A stretch of DNA of 64,000 nucleotides from Pseudooceanicola atlanticus (GTDB lineage: Bacteria; Pseudomonadota; Alphaproteobacteria; Rhodobacterales; Rhodobacteraceae), in the NCBI RefSeq assembly GCF_000768315.1, contig NZ_AQQX01000002.1, forward strand, positions 620,001 to 684,000. Reading direction: 5' to 3'. A program made the position numbers and the translations under genes. The notes beneath the pieces were generated by a model, which was not told the origin of the DNA, made no database searches, and saw nothing but the letters and a program-made list of their open reading frames with translations. This document shows, one piece after another, positions 57,282-64,000 of the stretch; within the stretch, counting starts at the first letter, position 1, and each line of letters begins with the position of its first letter.

Positions 57282-57863
57282 TCAATCGTAGGGGCACCGC
57301 TGCAGCTGGCCGCGATACATTTCGGCCCGCTGGGCGACACGTGCGGAGACGTCCACCAGCCATGCCTTCTTGCGCCAGGTGCCACGGGCGTAACCCGTGT
57401 GACCGTCGTGATAGGCCAGGTACTGGTTACGCGCATCGGTCATCGGGATACCCAGACGGTCACGCGTCTTGGTCATGTACCAGCCCATGAAATCCGTCGC
57501 GTCGGAGAAGTTGTTGCGGCGGGCCCGGCGATTGCCGGTCTCCTGCCGGTATTCATCCCACGTGCCATCCAGCGCCTGGCTGTAGCCGTAGGCGGAACTC
57601 TGACGACCCATCGGAATGATCCCGAGCGCATAGCGGTGCGGGGTTCGGGCATTACCGTCGAATTTGCTCTCCTGGTGGATCATGGCCATGATCACGTGCT
57701 TCGGAATGCCGTAGCGCCGCTCGACCTTGCGGAGGTGGCGGGCATAGGGCTTGCGTTCCTTCAGGAGAAGACAGGCATTGTCCAGGTTTCGGGGTGATCC
57801 CTTGGGGCCGCCACAGGACGCCACCATCAATAGGATCAACACGGCGCTCAGCGCTCTCATCAT
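57282..57863 (-). CDS. Lipoprotein with transglycosylase (SLT) domain
   Basis: A 193-residue protein. The N-terminus VLILLMVASCGG has a lipobox with Cys at residue about 18. The SLT lysozyme-like core is AMIHQESKFDGNAR with the catalytic Glu, and YGYSQALDGTWDEYRQ. It probably cleaves peptidoglycan from the outer or inner membrane. The gene abuts lolA tail to tail with no gap. I start at 57,863; open frame continues slightly upstream. Confidence 0.87.
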   Translation of the reverse strand: MMRALSAVLILLMVASCGGPKGSPRNLDNACLLLKERKPYARHLRKVERRYGIPKHVIMAMIHQESKFDGNARTPHRYALGIIPMGRQSSAYGYSQALDGTWDEYRQETGNRRARRNNFSDATDFMGWYMTKTRDRLGIPMTDARNQYLAYHDGHTGYARGTWRKKAWLVDVSARVAQRAEMYRGQLQRCPYD

Positions 57864-57953
57864 CTGCTTCTTGCCTCGTTCTGTCGTGTCTAACGCACTT
57901 TGCGAAGATTTTAGCAAACTACGCGCGGTGGTTGAAATGACAAATTGGTGGGG

Positions 57954-58835
57954 TCAGAGCAAAACCGCGAGGATAAGCGGGATTGCAACAACCGAAAGAA
58001 GCGTCGAAACCACGACAAGACCCGCAACCGCCTGCCCGTCCGCGCCGTATTTCTCGGCCAGCAGGTAGGAGGTCACGGCGACCGGCGTTGCGATCTGAAG
58101 CACCAGCACGGCAAAGGCCGTGTCATCCAGCTTGAAGAACACGCCGACGCCCCATGCGATGGCGACACAGACGATCACCTTGACCACGGCCATCACGACG
58201 GCAACCGCCATACGGCCGGGAGTCAGCCGGGCCACGGCCACGCCCAGAGTGATCAGCATGATCGGAATGGCCATCTGCCCGATCAGCTCGAGCGTGTTGG
58301 TCAGGAAGCGCGGGGTTTCCCAGCCTTGCCACAGGAAGATGCCGCCAAGCACGGTGCCCCAGACCAGCGGCTCTTTCACGGCCTTCATCACCGACCCGCC
58401 GCCCGACACGATCCAGATCCCGTAGGTAAACGACCAGATCGCCATCACGGCAAAAACCACCACTGCATAGCCCAGCCCTGTTTCACCAAACGCAAACAGC
58501 GCCAGAGGCAGGCCAAGGTTGCCGGTATTGCCGAAAATCAGCGGCGCCTGGTAGGTCCGCTGGTCATAGCCGAAGACCTTCAGGCCGACGGCGACAACCA
58601 CCGTCAGAACCCCGTAGGCCACGACCGAGGCCAGCGACAACGCGGTCAGCGCGGAGGGATCGATATTGGTTCTCATGAGGGAGACGAAGATCAGGCAGGG
58701 CACCGAAAGCGTCATCGCCAGACGGGTCACGAATTCGACCCGATATTCGAACCCAGCCTTCACCCAGCCAAAGCCGATCGCGGCAAGAATAAAGACGGGT
58801 GCCACGATTTCGAGCACTGTAAAGGCAAGGTTCAC
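57954..58835 (-). CDS. AEC family transporter (auxin efflux carrier superfamily)
   Basis: A 293-residue membrane protein with about ten hydrophobic helices in two repeats, the normal length for AEC carriers. SVPCLIFVSLMRTNID and GNTGNLGLPLALFAFGE are family-type segments; the asparagine-rich GNTGN lies at the crossover. Family members export malonate, malate and similar anions. The start is GTG with AGGGA upstream; no ATG is near. Confidence 0.88.
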   Translation of the reverse strand: MNLAFTVLEIVAPVFILAAIGFGWVKAGFEYRVEFVTRLAMTLSVPCLIFVSLMRTNIDPSALTALSLASVVAYGVLTVVVAVGLKVFGYDQRTYQAPLIFGNTGNLGLPLALFAFGETGLGYAVVVFAVMAIWSFTYGIWIVSGGGSVMKAVKEPLVWGTVLGGIFLWQGWETPRFLTNTLELIGQMAIPIMLITLGVAVARLTPGRMAVAVVMAVVKVIVCVAIAWGVGVFFKLDDTAFAVLVLQIATPVAVTSYLLAEKYGADGQAVAGLVVVSTLLSVVAIPLILAVLL

Positions 58836-58918
58836 AGATTGTTTCCCTATTTTTCCGTTACAAAATTGGACATTTAGAGGATGCTGGGTCTAGTAGTGGC
58901 GTAAGGGGGCCGCAAGCC

Positions 58919-59245
58919 ATGCTGAAGACACGCGCCAAATATTATCTGGGCCAGGTCGTGCGTCACAAGAAGCACCCGTTCCGGGGTGTGGTATTCGACG
59001 TCGACCCCGAATTCAATAACACCGAAGAATGGTATGATGCGATACCCGAAGAGGCTCGCCCCTCTCGGGAACAGCCGTTTTACCACCTTCTGGCCGAAAA
59101 CGATCAAAGCTACTACGTGGCCTACGTTTCCGAACAGAACCTGGTGGCAGATTATTCGGGTGAACCGGTGGATCACCCTGATATTCCCGAATTGTTCGGG
59201 TCGTTTTCAGACGGGTCCTACGCGCTGCACTTCCAGCTGAACTGA
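58919..59245 (+). CDS. hspQ: Heat shock protein HspQ
   Basis: A 108-residue protein of the HspQ/YccV hemimethylated-DNA-binding-like family: AKYYLGQVVRHKKHPFRGVVFDVDPEF and PFYHLLAENDQ (quoted in part). In E. coli HspQ is a specificity factor of Lon and affects DnaA. It has a separate promoter region (58,836-58,918) divergent from the AEC gene. Confidence 0.93.
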   Translation: MLKTRAKYYLGQVVRHKKHPFRGVVFDVDPEFNNTEEWYDAIPEEARPSREQPFYHLLAENDQSYYVAYVSEQNLVADYSGEPVDHPDIPELFGSFSDGSYALHFQLN

Positions 59246-59251
59246 CCGGTC

Positions 59252-59267
59252 GGGGGCCATAGCCCCC
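59252..59267. terminator. Stem-loop between hspQ and the gamma-glutamyltransferase gene
   Basis: A perfect 6-bp stem GGGGGC / GCCCCC with loop CATA lies between the convergent stops and touches the minus-strand stop. It can serve both directions. Confidence 0.5.
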
Positions 59268-60845
59268 TCAGTACCCAATCGCACATCCATCCTTGCGAGA
59301 ATCCGAGCCGGCCTCGAGCCAGCCATTGTCATGGATCCGTATCGCCTGGGAGCCGCCGATGGCTTCGTCCGGGATCATCACGTTATGGCCCATGTCGGCC
59401 AGCGCCTGATGCACCTCGGGGGCATAGCCGCGTTCCACGTTCAGCCGGTCCGACAGCGCAAAGGCACGGGGCGCGTCCATGGCGGCCTGCGGGTCCATGC
59501 CGAAATCGACGATATTGGACAGGAACCGCGCATGCCCATTGGCCTGGTAAGCGCCACCCATCACGCCGAAGGGCATCAGGACCTTGCCGTCGCGCTTCAG
59601 CATCCCGGGGATGATCGTGTGCATGGGGCGCTTGCCCGGCGCCATCTCGTTCGCGTGGCCCGGCGCCAGGGAGAAGCCCGAGCCGCGGTTCTGCAGCAAA
59701 GTTCCGAACTTGGGCGTCGCGATGCCCGATCCGAAGCCACGGAAGATCGAATAGATCAGCGACACGGACATCCGATCGCGGTCCACGACCGTGATGTAGA
59801 TCGTGTCTTTGTGCACCTCTTCGGACAATTCGGTCAGCGTGGCCGTCGCGCGGCGCGGGTCGATCAGGCGCGCCAGCTTCGCGCCGGTCTCCGGGTCCAG
59901 CATGTGATCCAGCCGCGTCATGTGATCCGCATCGGCAAGGAAGCGGTTGCGCGTGTCATAGGCCAGGCGCGTCGCCTCGGCCTCGATATGGGCGCGGTCC
60001 GCACCGAAGGGATCCATAGAGGCGATATCGAACTGCGCCAGGATGTTGGATAGCAGAATCGCGGTCGCACCCTGGCCGTTCGGCGGATGCTCCCACAGCT
60101 CGACCCCGTGATAGGTGCCGCTGACCGGGTCGGTTTCAGTGCCGCGATGGCTGGCGAAATCCTCAAGGTCATGCGGCCCGCCGAGCGCCTTGAGCGTGTC
60201 GACCATGTCTTCGGCAACTTCGCCTTCGTAGAACCCCTTGGGTCCGTCGCGGACGACGCGGCGCAGCACCTCTGCCTGACCGGGCAGGCGCAGGATATCG
60301 CCGGGCTTGGGCATGCGGCCCCAGGGCAGGTAGTGGCGTTTCGCCTCTTCGGTCAGGGCGAAACCCTTGTATTCGTAGTCCCAGACGACCCGGGGCGCCA
60401 TGGGCACGCCGTTTTCCATGTAATGGATCGCGGGCTCCATCACCGCATCGAGGTCGCGCCGACCCCAGAGCGCATGCATGCGACAGAACCCTTCGACCGC
60501 GCCGGGAATGGTAACGGCCAACGGGTCCTCGGCCGGGACGGATGTCAGACCGCGATCACGCAGCACCTGCGGATTGGCCCCGGCAGGCGCGCGGCCTGAG
60601 CCGTTGAAGCCCAGAATATCCTCGGACCCCGCAGGCGAAATAAGCGCGAAGCAATCGCCCCCCAGACCGGTCATCGGCGGTTCACACAGCCCCATGACGG
60701 CCGCGCCCGCAAGGGCCGCGTCCATAGCGTTGCCGCCGTCGCGCAGGGTCTGAACGGCGATCTGTGCCGATAGCGGATGCGAGGTGGCGCAAATGCCGTT
60801 CTCGAACCAGACGGGGGACCGCCCCGGAAGATGAAAATCACGCAT
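59268..60845 (-). CDS. Gamma-glutamyltransferase family protein
   Basis: A 525-residue Ntn-hydrolase proenzyme. The nucleophilic Thr of autoprocessing is in HKDTIYITVVDRDRM; FGVMGGAYQANGHARFL and GSQAIRIHDNGW belong to the small subunit. No signal peptide is visible, unlike secreted GGT, so it may work in the cytoplasm, as cephalosporin acylase-like and related members do. It probably hydrolyses a gamma-glutamyl or similar amide. Confidence 0.9.
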   Translation of the reverse strand: MRDFHLPGRSPVWFENGICATSHPLSAQIAVQTLRDGGNAMDAALAGAAVMGLCEPPMTGLGGDCFALISPAGSEDILGFNGSGRAPAGANPQVLRDRGLTSVPAEDPLAVTIPGAVEGFCRMHALWGRRDLDAVMEPAIHYMENGVPMAPRVVWDYEYKGFALTEEAKRHYLPWGRMPKPGDILRLPGQAEVLRRVVRDGPKGFYEGEVAEDMVDTLKALGGPHDLEDFASHRGTETDPVSGTYHGVELWEHPPNGQGATAILLSNILAQFDIASMDPFGADRAHIEAEATRLAYDTRNRFLADADHMTRLDHMLDPETGAKLARLIDPRRATATLTELSEEVHKDTIYITVVDRDRMSVSLIYSIFRGFGSGIATPKFGTLLQNRGSGFSLAPGHANEMAPGKRPMHTIIPGMLKRDGKVLMPFGVMGGAYQANGHARFLSNIVDFGMDPQAAMDAPRAFALSDRLNVERGYAPEVHQALADMGHNVMIPDEAIGGSQAIRIHDNGWLEAGSDSRKDGCAIGY

Positions 60846-61201
60846 GTCTGCTCCTCCCCTGATTTGGTTCGGGCATCATAGGCATCTTGTCGTCGGGGGA
60901 AAGCTGTAGACCTCGGCGCCACGCACTGGGTGGGGGCTGTATTGACGCGACGCCGAGGGAAGCCATGCAGCTACCCTGTTTTTATCGCCTTGGTTTCGGG
61001 CGCAGGTTGGTTCCCAATGGGGCAATTTCAGGACGTTTCAGAGTTTCGCATCTTCAATCCGACACATTTCAAGTGCCTGTTCTATCTAGAGAAACGATAG
61101 TTTCTGATATCCAAACAATGCTTTGATTATACAGCGACTGGTGAGCGATGTCCGCCAGATCCTACGCGGATCAGCGTCAGTTCTGACGCTACCTTCGAGA
61201 A
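60846..61201. other. 356-bp intergenic region without a gene
   Basis: No credible gene. An open frame at 60,887-61,126 has no coding character. It holds the promoter of the gamma-glutamyltransferase gene and two inverted repeats: AGAAAC-GATA-GTTTCT (61,091-61,106) and AGCGTCAG-TT-CTGACGCT (61,173-61,190), the latter just after the kinase gene end and possibly a weak terminator. Confidence 0.55.
61091..61106. repeat. Perfect 6-4-6 inverted repeat
   Basis: AGAAACGATAGTTTCT lies alone in an AT-rich stretch, about 245 bp before the gamma-glutamyltransferase start. It could be a regulator site; nothing shows which. Confidence 0.35.
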
Positions 61202-61669
61202 TCAGTCTAGCGCGACGGCCAGCCGAAAGGACAGGACGTTCCGACCCCGATCCCGGCGATAGACGATGTTATGTGCCAGGCCCCCGATCAGGAACCAGCC
61301 AAATCCGCCTTCAGGCACTAGGGCGGCGTGATCCTTGGGGCTTTGATCAGGGTGCAGCGGGATGCGCCCTTCGGGCATCGGAACGCCGTTGTCAGTGATG
61401 CGGATATGCAGACCATTGCCGCTGAGCACCCAATGCAGTTCGATCCGGCCATCATCACGGCCCAGATAGGCATGTTCGACGATGTTGTTCAGCGCCTCGG
61501 CCACGACCAGTTCGACAGAGCCAAGTTCTTCGTCGGCCATGTGCAGCGGCGCCAACTGGTCCAGCAGCTCTTCCAGGGCATGGCGGACTTCCATCGGATC
61601 CGACACCAGCGACACACTGGCATTCGTTGCGACGGGTCGTTGCGATATCTGGCGATCAGGAAATGTCAT
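61202..61669 (-). CDS. Anti-sigma factor-like serine kinase (RsbW/SpoIIAB family)
   Basis: A 155-residue GHKL ATPase. The N-box is ELVVAEALNNIVEHAY, the G1 box ITDNGVPMP and the G2 box PEGGFGWFLIGGLA. Such kinases phosphorylate a STAS antagonist on Ser and bind a target when the antagonist is modified. It is encoded 26 bp after the STAS gene. No sigma factor or PP2C phosphatase is close by. Confidence 0.9.
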   Translation of the reverse strand: MTFPDRQISQRPVATNASVSLVSDPMEVRHALEELLDQLAPLHMADEELGSVELVVAEALNNIVEHAYLGRDDGRIELHWVLSGNGLHIRITDNGVPMPEGRIPLHPDQSPKDHAALVPEGGFGWFLIGGLAHNIVYRRDRGRNVLSFRLAVALD

Positions 61670-61695
61670 CCTGTCGGCCCCCTCCCGAACTCGGA

Positions 61696-62034
61696 TCAGC
61701 AGGCGCGGTCCTGCAGGGCGGACTCGGCCGATTGGTGGATCGTGAACACGGTATCCATACGGGTCAGACGAAACACTTTTTCGACATTCGGCATCAGTCC
61801 GGACAGATCGAGCGAAACGCCGTCCGGCATCTGTTTCATTGACGCCACGATCGCGCCCAACCCGCTGGAATCAATGAAATCGACCTCTGACAGGTCCAGT
61901 ACCGTGCGGGTCGCCGCATCCGCGGTCAGGTCGCGCATGCGATCCTTGAACCGGATGGCGACGGCCGCATCGATGCGAGGTTCACCCACGCGGATGATCA
62001 AGCAATCTCCGATCCGTTCCGATGTCAGGTTCAT
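61696..62034 (-). CDS. STAS-domain anti-anti-sigma factor-like protein
   Basis: A 112-residue STAS domain. LSEVDFIDSSGLGAIVASM holds the conserved Ser that the partner kinase phosphorylates. Together with the next gene it makes a partner-switching module controlling an unseen target (sigma factor or diguanylate cyclase-type output). Confidence 0.92.
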   Translation of the reverse strand: MNLTSERIGDCLIIRVGEPRIDAAVAIRFKDRMRDLTADAATRTVLDLSEVDFIDSSGLGAIVASMKQMPDGVSLDLSGLMPNVEKVFRLTRMDTVFTIHQSAESALQDRAC

Positions 62035-62125
62035 GCCGGTCTCCGATATCAGGCTCTGATTGCGAACAACGCTAGACGTTATTCGTTACCATCCGGTATT
62101 CATGCCCCAAACATGGAGGATCATC

Positions 62126-63298
62126 ATGCAAGAGGTAGTCATCGCCGGCGCCGCCCGGACACCGATGGGCGGGTTCCAGGGCAGCTTTGACGGCGTGGAG
62201 GCCGCGCAACTGGGCGGCACCGCGATCCGCGCCGCACTGGATGCAGCCGGGACAAAAACCGTCGACGAGGTCCTGATGGGCTGCGTCCTGCCGGCGGGCC
62301 AGGGTCAGGCGCCTGCGCGTCAGGCCGGCTTTGCCGCGGGTCTGGGCGAAGACGTCCCCGCCACGACGCTCAACAAGATGTGCGGGTCGGGCATGAAGGC
62401 CGCCATGATGGCCTGGGATCAGCTGGCGCTTGGCCGGGCCCAGGTGATGGTCGCAGGCGGCATGGAAAGCATGACCAACGCGCCCTACCTGCTGCCCAAG
62501 ATGCGCAACGGCGCGCGGATCGGCCACCAGGAGGTCAAGGACCACATGTTCCTCGACGGTCTGGAGGACGCCTATGACAAGGGTCGCCTGATGGGCACCT
62601 TCGCCGAAGATTGCGCAGAAGCGTTCCAGTTCACCCGCGAGGCCCAGGACGAATACGCGCTGAAATCCTTGCAGAATGCGCTCGACGCGCAGAAGTCCGG
62701 TGCATTTGATGGCGAAATCACCCCGGTCACCCTTCAGACCCGCAAGGGCGAGGTCACCGTGGCCGAGGACGAACAGCCCGGTGCAGCCCGCCCCGACAAA
62801 ATCCCCCAGCTGAAGCCGGCCTTCCGCAAGGACGGCACGGTCACCGCCGCCAATTCCTCGTCGATCTCGGACGGGGCAGCGGCGCTTGTCCTGGCCACCC
62901 GTGGCGCGGCCGAAGCACAGGGCATGCCGATCCGTGCCCGCATCCTGGGTCATGCCAGCCATGCACAGGCCCCCGCGCTCTTCCCGACCGCTCCGGTGCC
63001 AGCGGCGCAAAAACTGCTGTCCTCCATCGGCTGGACCATCGACGATGTCGACCTTTGGGAGGTCAACGAGGCCTTTGCCGTCGTACCCATGGCCTTCATG
63101 CAGGAAATGGGCCTGTCCCGCGACAAGGTGAACATCAATGGCGGCGCCTGCGCGCTTGGCCACCCCATCGGCGCATCCGGTGCGCGGATCATGGTGACCC
63201 TGCTCAACGCTCTGGAAAAGCACGACCTGAAGCGCGGGATTGCAGCCATCTGCATCGGTGGCGGCGAGGGCACAGCCATCGCGATCGAACGCGTCTGA
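62126..63298 (+). CDS. Acetyl-CoA C-acyltransferase (thiolase)
   Basis: A 390-residue thiolase. Cys86 in LNKMCGSGMKAAM is the nucleophile, His in NGGACALGHPIGASGAR and Cys in AICIGGGEGTA complete the site. Length fits acetoacetyl-CoA/biosynthetic-type thiolases (PhaA/AtoB group), used in ketone body or PHA metabolism or in the last step of beta-oxidation. GGAGGA lies five bases before the ATG at 62,126. The thiolase at this spot could also receive acyl-CoAs from the catabolic region. Confidence 0.92.
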   Translation: MQEVVIAGAARTPMGGFQGSFDGVEAAQLGGTAIRAALDAAGTKTVDEVLMGCVLPAGQGQAPARQAGFAAGLGEDVPATTLNKMCGSGMKAAMMAWDQLALGRAQVMVAGGMESMTNAPYLLPKMRNGARIGHQEVKDHMFLDGLEDAYDKGRLMGTFAEDCAEAFQFTREAQDEYALKSLQNALDAQKSGAFDGEITPVTLQTRKGEVTVAEDEQPGAARPDKIPQLKPAFRKDGTVTAANSSSISDGAAALVLATRGAAEAQGMPIRARILGHASHAQAPALFPTAPVPAAQKLLSSIGWTIDDVDLWEVNEAFAVVPMAFMQEMGLSRDKVNINGGACALGHPIGASGARIMVTLLNALEKHDLKRGIAAICIGGGEGTAIAIERV

Positions 63299-63308
63299 AC
63301 AACCGAAA

Positions 63309-63330
63309 CGGGCGGGGCCAACCCCGCCCG
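63309..63330 (+). terminator. Stem-loop between the thiolase and the GAF-domain gene
   Basis: A perfect 9-bp stem CGGGCGGGG / CCCCGCCCG with loop CCAA, without a following T run. It starts 10 bp after the thiolase stop and may partly terminate or stabilise its message. Confidence 0.5.
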
Positions 63331-63348
63331 CATCCAAGGAGGTCCGCA

Positions 63349-63810
63349 ATGCGCGTCGACTATGCCACGCTGTCCAAGACCATCGCCTCGCTCACCGAAG
63401 GGGAAACCGACGAGGTCGCGTTGATGGCAACGATGGCCTGTGAAATCCATCATTCGGACGACAGGTTCGACTGGACCGGGTTCTACCGCGTGACCGAGCC
63501 GGAGGTGCTGAAGATCGGTCCTTATCAGGGCGGTCATGGCTGCTTGGTCATCCCCTTTGCGCGTGGAGTCTGCGGCGCTGCCGCGCGCACCGGTGAAACA
63601 CAGCTTGTACCGGACGTGGATGCCTTTCCCGGCCATATTGCCTGCGCGTCCTCCACCCGCTCCGAACTCGTGATCCCCGTGAGGAACGGCACCGGGGACA
63701 TCATCGCCGTGCTCGACATTGACAGCGATCGCCCCGACGCCTTCACAGCCGAGGATGCCGACGCACTGACCGCGATCCTGGACGCCACGTTTGCGCGCGA
63801 ACTGGTCTGA
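63349..63810 (+). CDS. Free methionine-(R)-sulfoxide reductase, GAF-domain type
   Basis: A 153-residue single GAF domain. Cysteines at 65, 75 and 99 (GCLVIP, GVCGAA, IACASS) have the same spacing (10 and 24) as the three catalytic and resolving cysteines of E. coli fRMsr. It reduces free Met-R-sulfoxide with thioredoxin. The ATG at 63,349 has AAGGAGG upstream. Confidence 0.9.
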   Translation: MRVDYATLSKTIASLTEGETDEVALMATMACEIHHSDDRFDWTGFYRVTEPEVLKIGPYQGGHGCLVIPFARGVCGAAARTGETQLVPDVDAFPGHIACASSTRSELVIPVRNGTGDIIAVLDIDSDRPDAFTAEDADALTAILDATFARELV

Positions 63811-63838
63811 GAGACAGCCCGCCAGGAAGGGAAACGAA

Positions 63839-64000
63839 ATGCTCAAGGGTTCCTGCCTCTGCCAGGGCATCCGCTTCACTGTCAGCGGCCCGGTTCAGGG
63901 ACCTTCGGTCTGCCATTGCACGCAATGTCGCAAGCTGTCGGGGTTTGCCTGGTCGTCGGCCTATGCGCCTGCCACGGCGATCGATATCAACGGTGACGTG
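63839..64000 (+). CDS. GFA family protein (5' end; runs past the window)
   Basis: The first 54 codons of a zinc-binding GFA-fold protein. CLCQGIRFTV and CHCTQCRKLSGF are the cysteine pairs that bind zinc in this family (glutathione-dependent formaldehyde-activating enzyme-like). The specific role is unknown; many members do not act on formaldehyde. GGAAGG lies a few bases before the ATG. Confidence 0.9.
   Translation, partial: MLKGSCLCQGIRFTVSGPVQGPSVCHCTQCRKLSGFAWSSAYAPATAIDINGDV

Noticed and set aside
60887-61126. A 79-codon open frame in the 356-bp gap
   Set aside because: No ribosome binding site and no coding character; the region looks like promoter DNA.

Overview
The window is a 64 kb stretch of high-GC, gene-dense chromosomal DNA from an alphaproteobacterium, most likely a marine Rhodobacteraceae (Roseobacter-group) organism. 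The assignment rests on three things: the RNase D / KdsD / LptC-LptA-LptB / long-form HPF / PtsN gene order, the many TRAP and ABC solute transporters next to CoA-linked aromatic catabolism genes, and GC-biased third codon positions. No rRNA, tRNA, CRISPR array, insertion sequence or prophage gene was seen. All identifications come from reading the translated sequences; no database was searched.

Region 1 (1-29,346) is a large catabolic and uptake cluster. It opens with the 3' end of an acyl-CoA ligase and a GntR/FCD regulator. A TRAP transporter follows (DctP, DctQ, DctM), then an FAD-linked 2-hydroxyacid-type oxidase, an HpcH/HpaI aldolase and a flavin reductase-fold protein. A second block (7,778-21,735) holds a metal-dependent cyclase-family hydrolase with isatin hydrolase/kynurenine formamidase-type metal residues, two paralogous phytoene-desaturase-like FAD oxidoreductases, a MarR regulator, an exported VOC protein, the two subunits of an indolepyruvate:ferredoxin oxidoreductase-like enzyme, and a complete peptide-type ABC importer. 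A minus-strand block (21,736-24,396) encodes an acyl-CoA-dehydrogenase-fold flavin monooxygenase, a LysR regulator and a flavin reductase. A plus-strand block (24,817-29,346) encodes a fused salicylyl-CoA 5-hydroxylase / 2-aminobenzoyl-CoA monooxygenase-reductase, an SDR, a hotdog thioesterase and RidA in an overlapping operon, then a MarR regulator. My inference is that the cluster degrades an indolic or other N-heteroaromatic compound through isatin/anthranilate-like and 2-aminobenzoyl-CoA-like intermediates. The parts fit, but the substrate is unproven.

Region 2 (29,501-32,724) is a translationally coupled pair of exported proteins I do not recognise, one proline-rich and one long and coiled-coil rich. 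This is the best candidate here for an undescribed system.

Region 3 (32,860-37,626) is housekeeping: RNase D, arabinose-5-phosphate isomerase, the LPS transport genes lptC-lptA-lptB, hibernation factor HPF and PtsN. rpoN, which sits between lptB and hpf in many other proteobacteria, is absent.

Region 4 (37,663-49,586) is a surface-glycan locus: a double-domain sulfotransferase, a core-2/I-branching-type glycosyltransferase, three other glycosyltransferases, GalE, GalU, KdsB, the PAP phosphatase CysQ, a capsule-type ABC permease and an SH3-domain exported protein. A sulfotransferase beside a PAP phosphatase suggests a sulfated polysaccharide.

Region 5 (49,608-64,000) holds mostly core genes: a UbiH/COQ6-type hydroxylase, an amidase, an aminotransferase, FtsK, LolA, a transglycosylase-like lipoprotein, an AEC transporter, HspQ, a gamma-glutamyltransferase, an RsbW-like kinase with a STAS antagonist, a thiolase, a free methionine-R-sulfoxide reductase and the start of a GFA-family protein.
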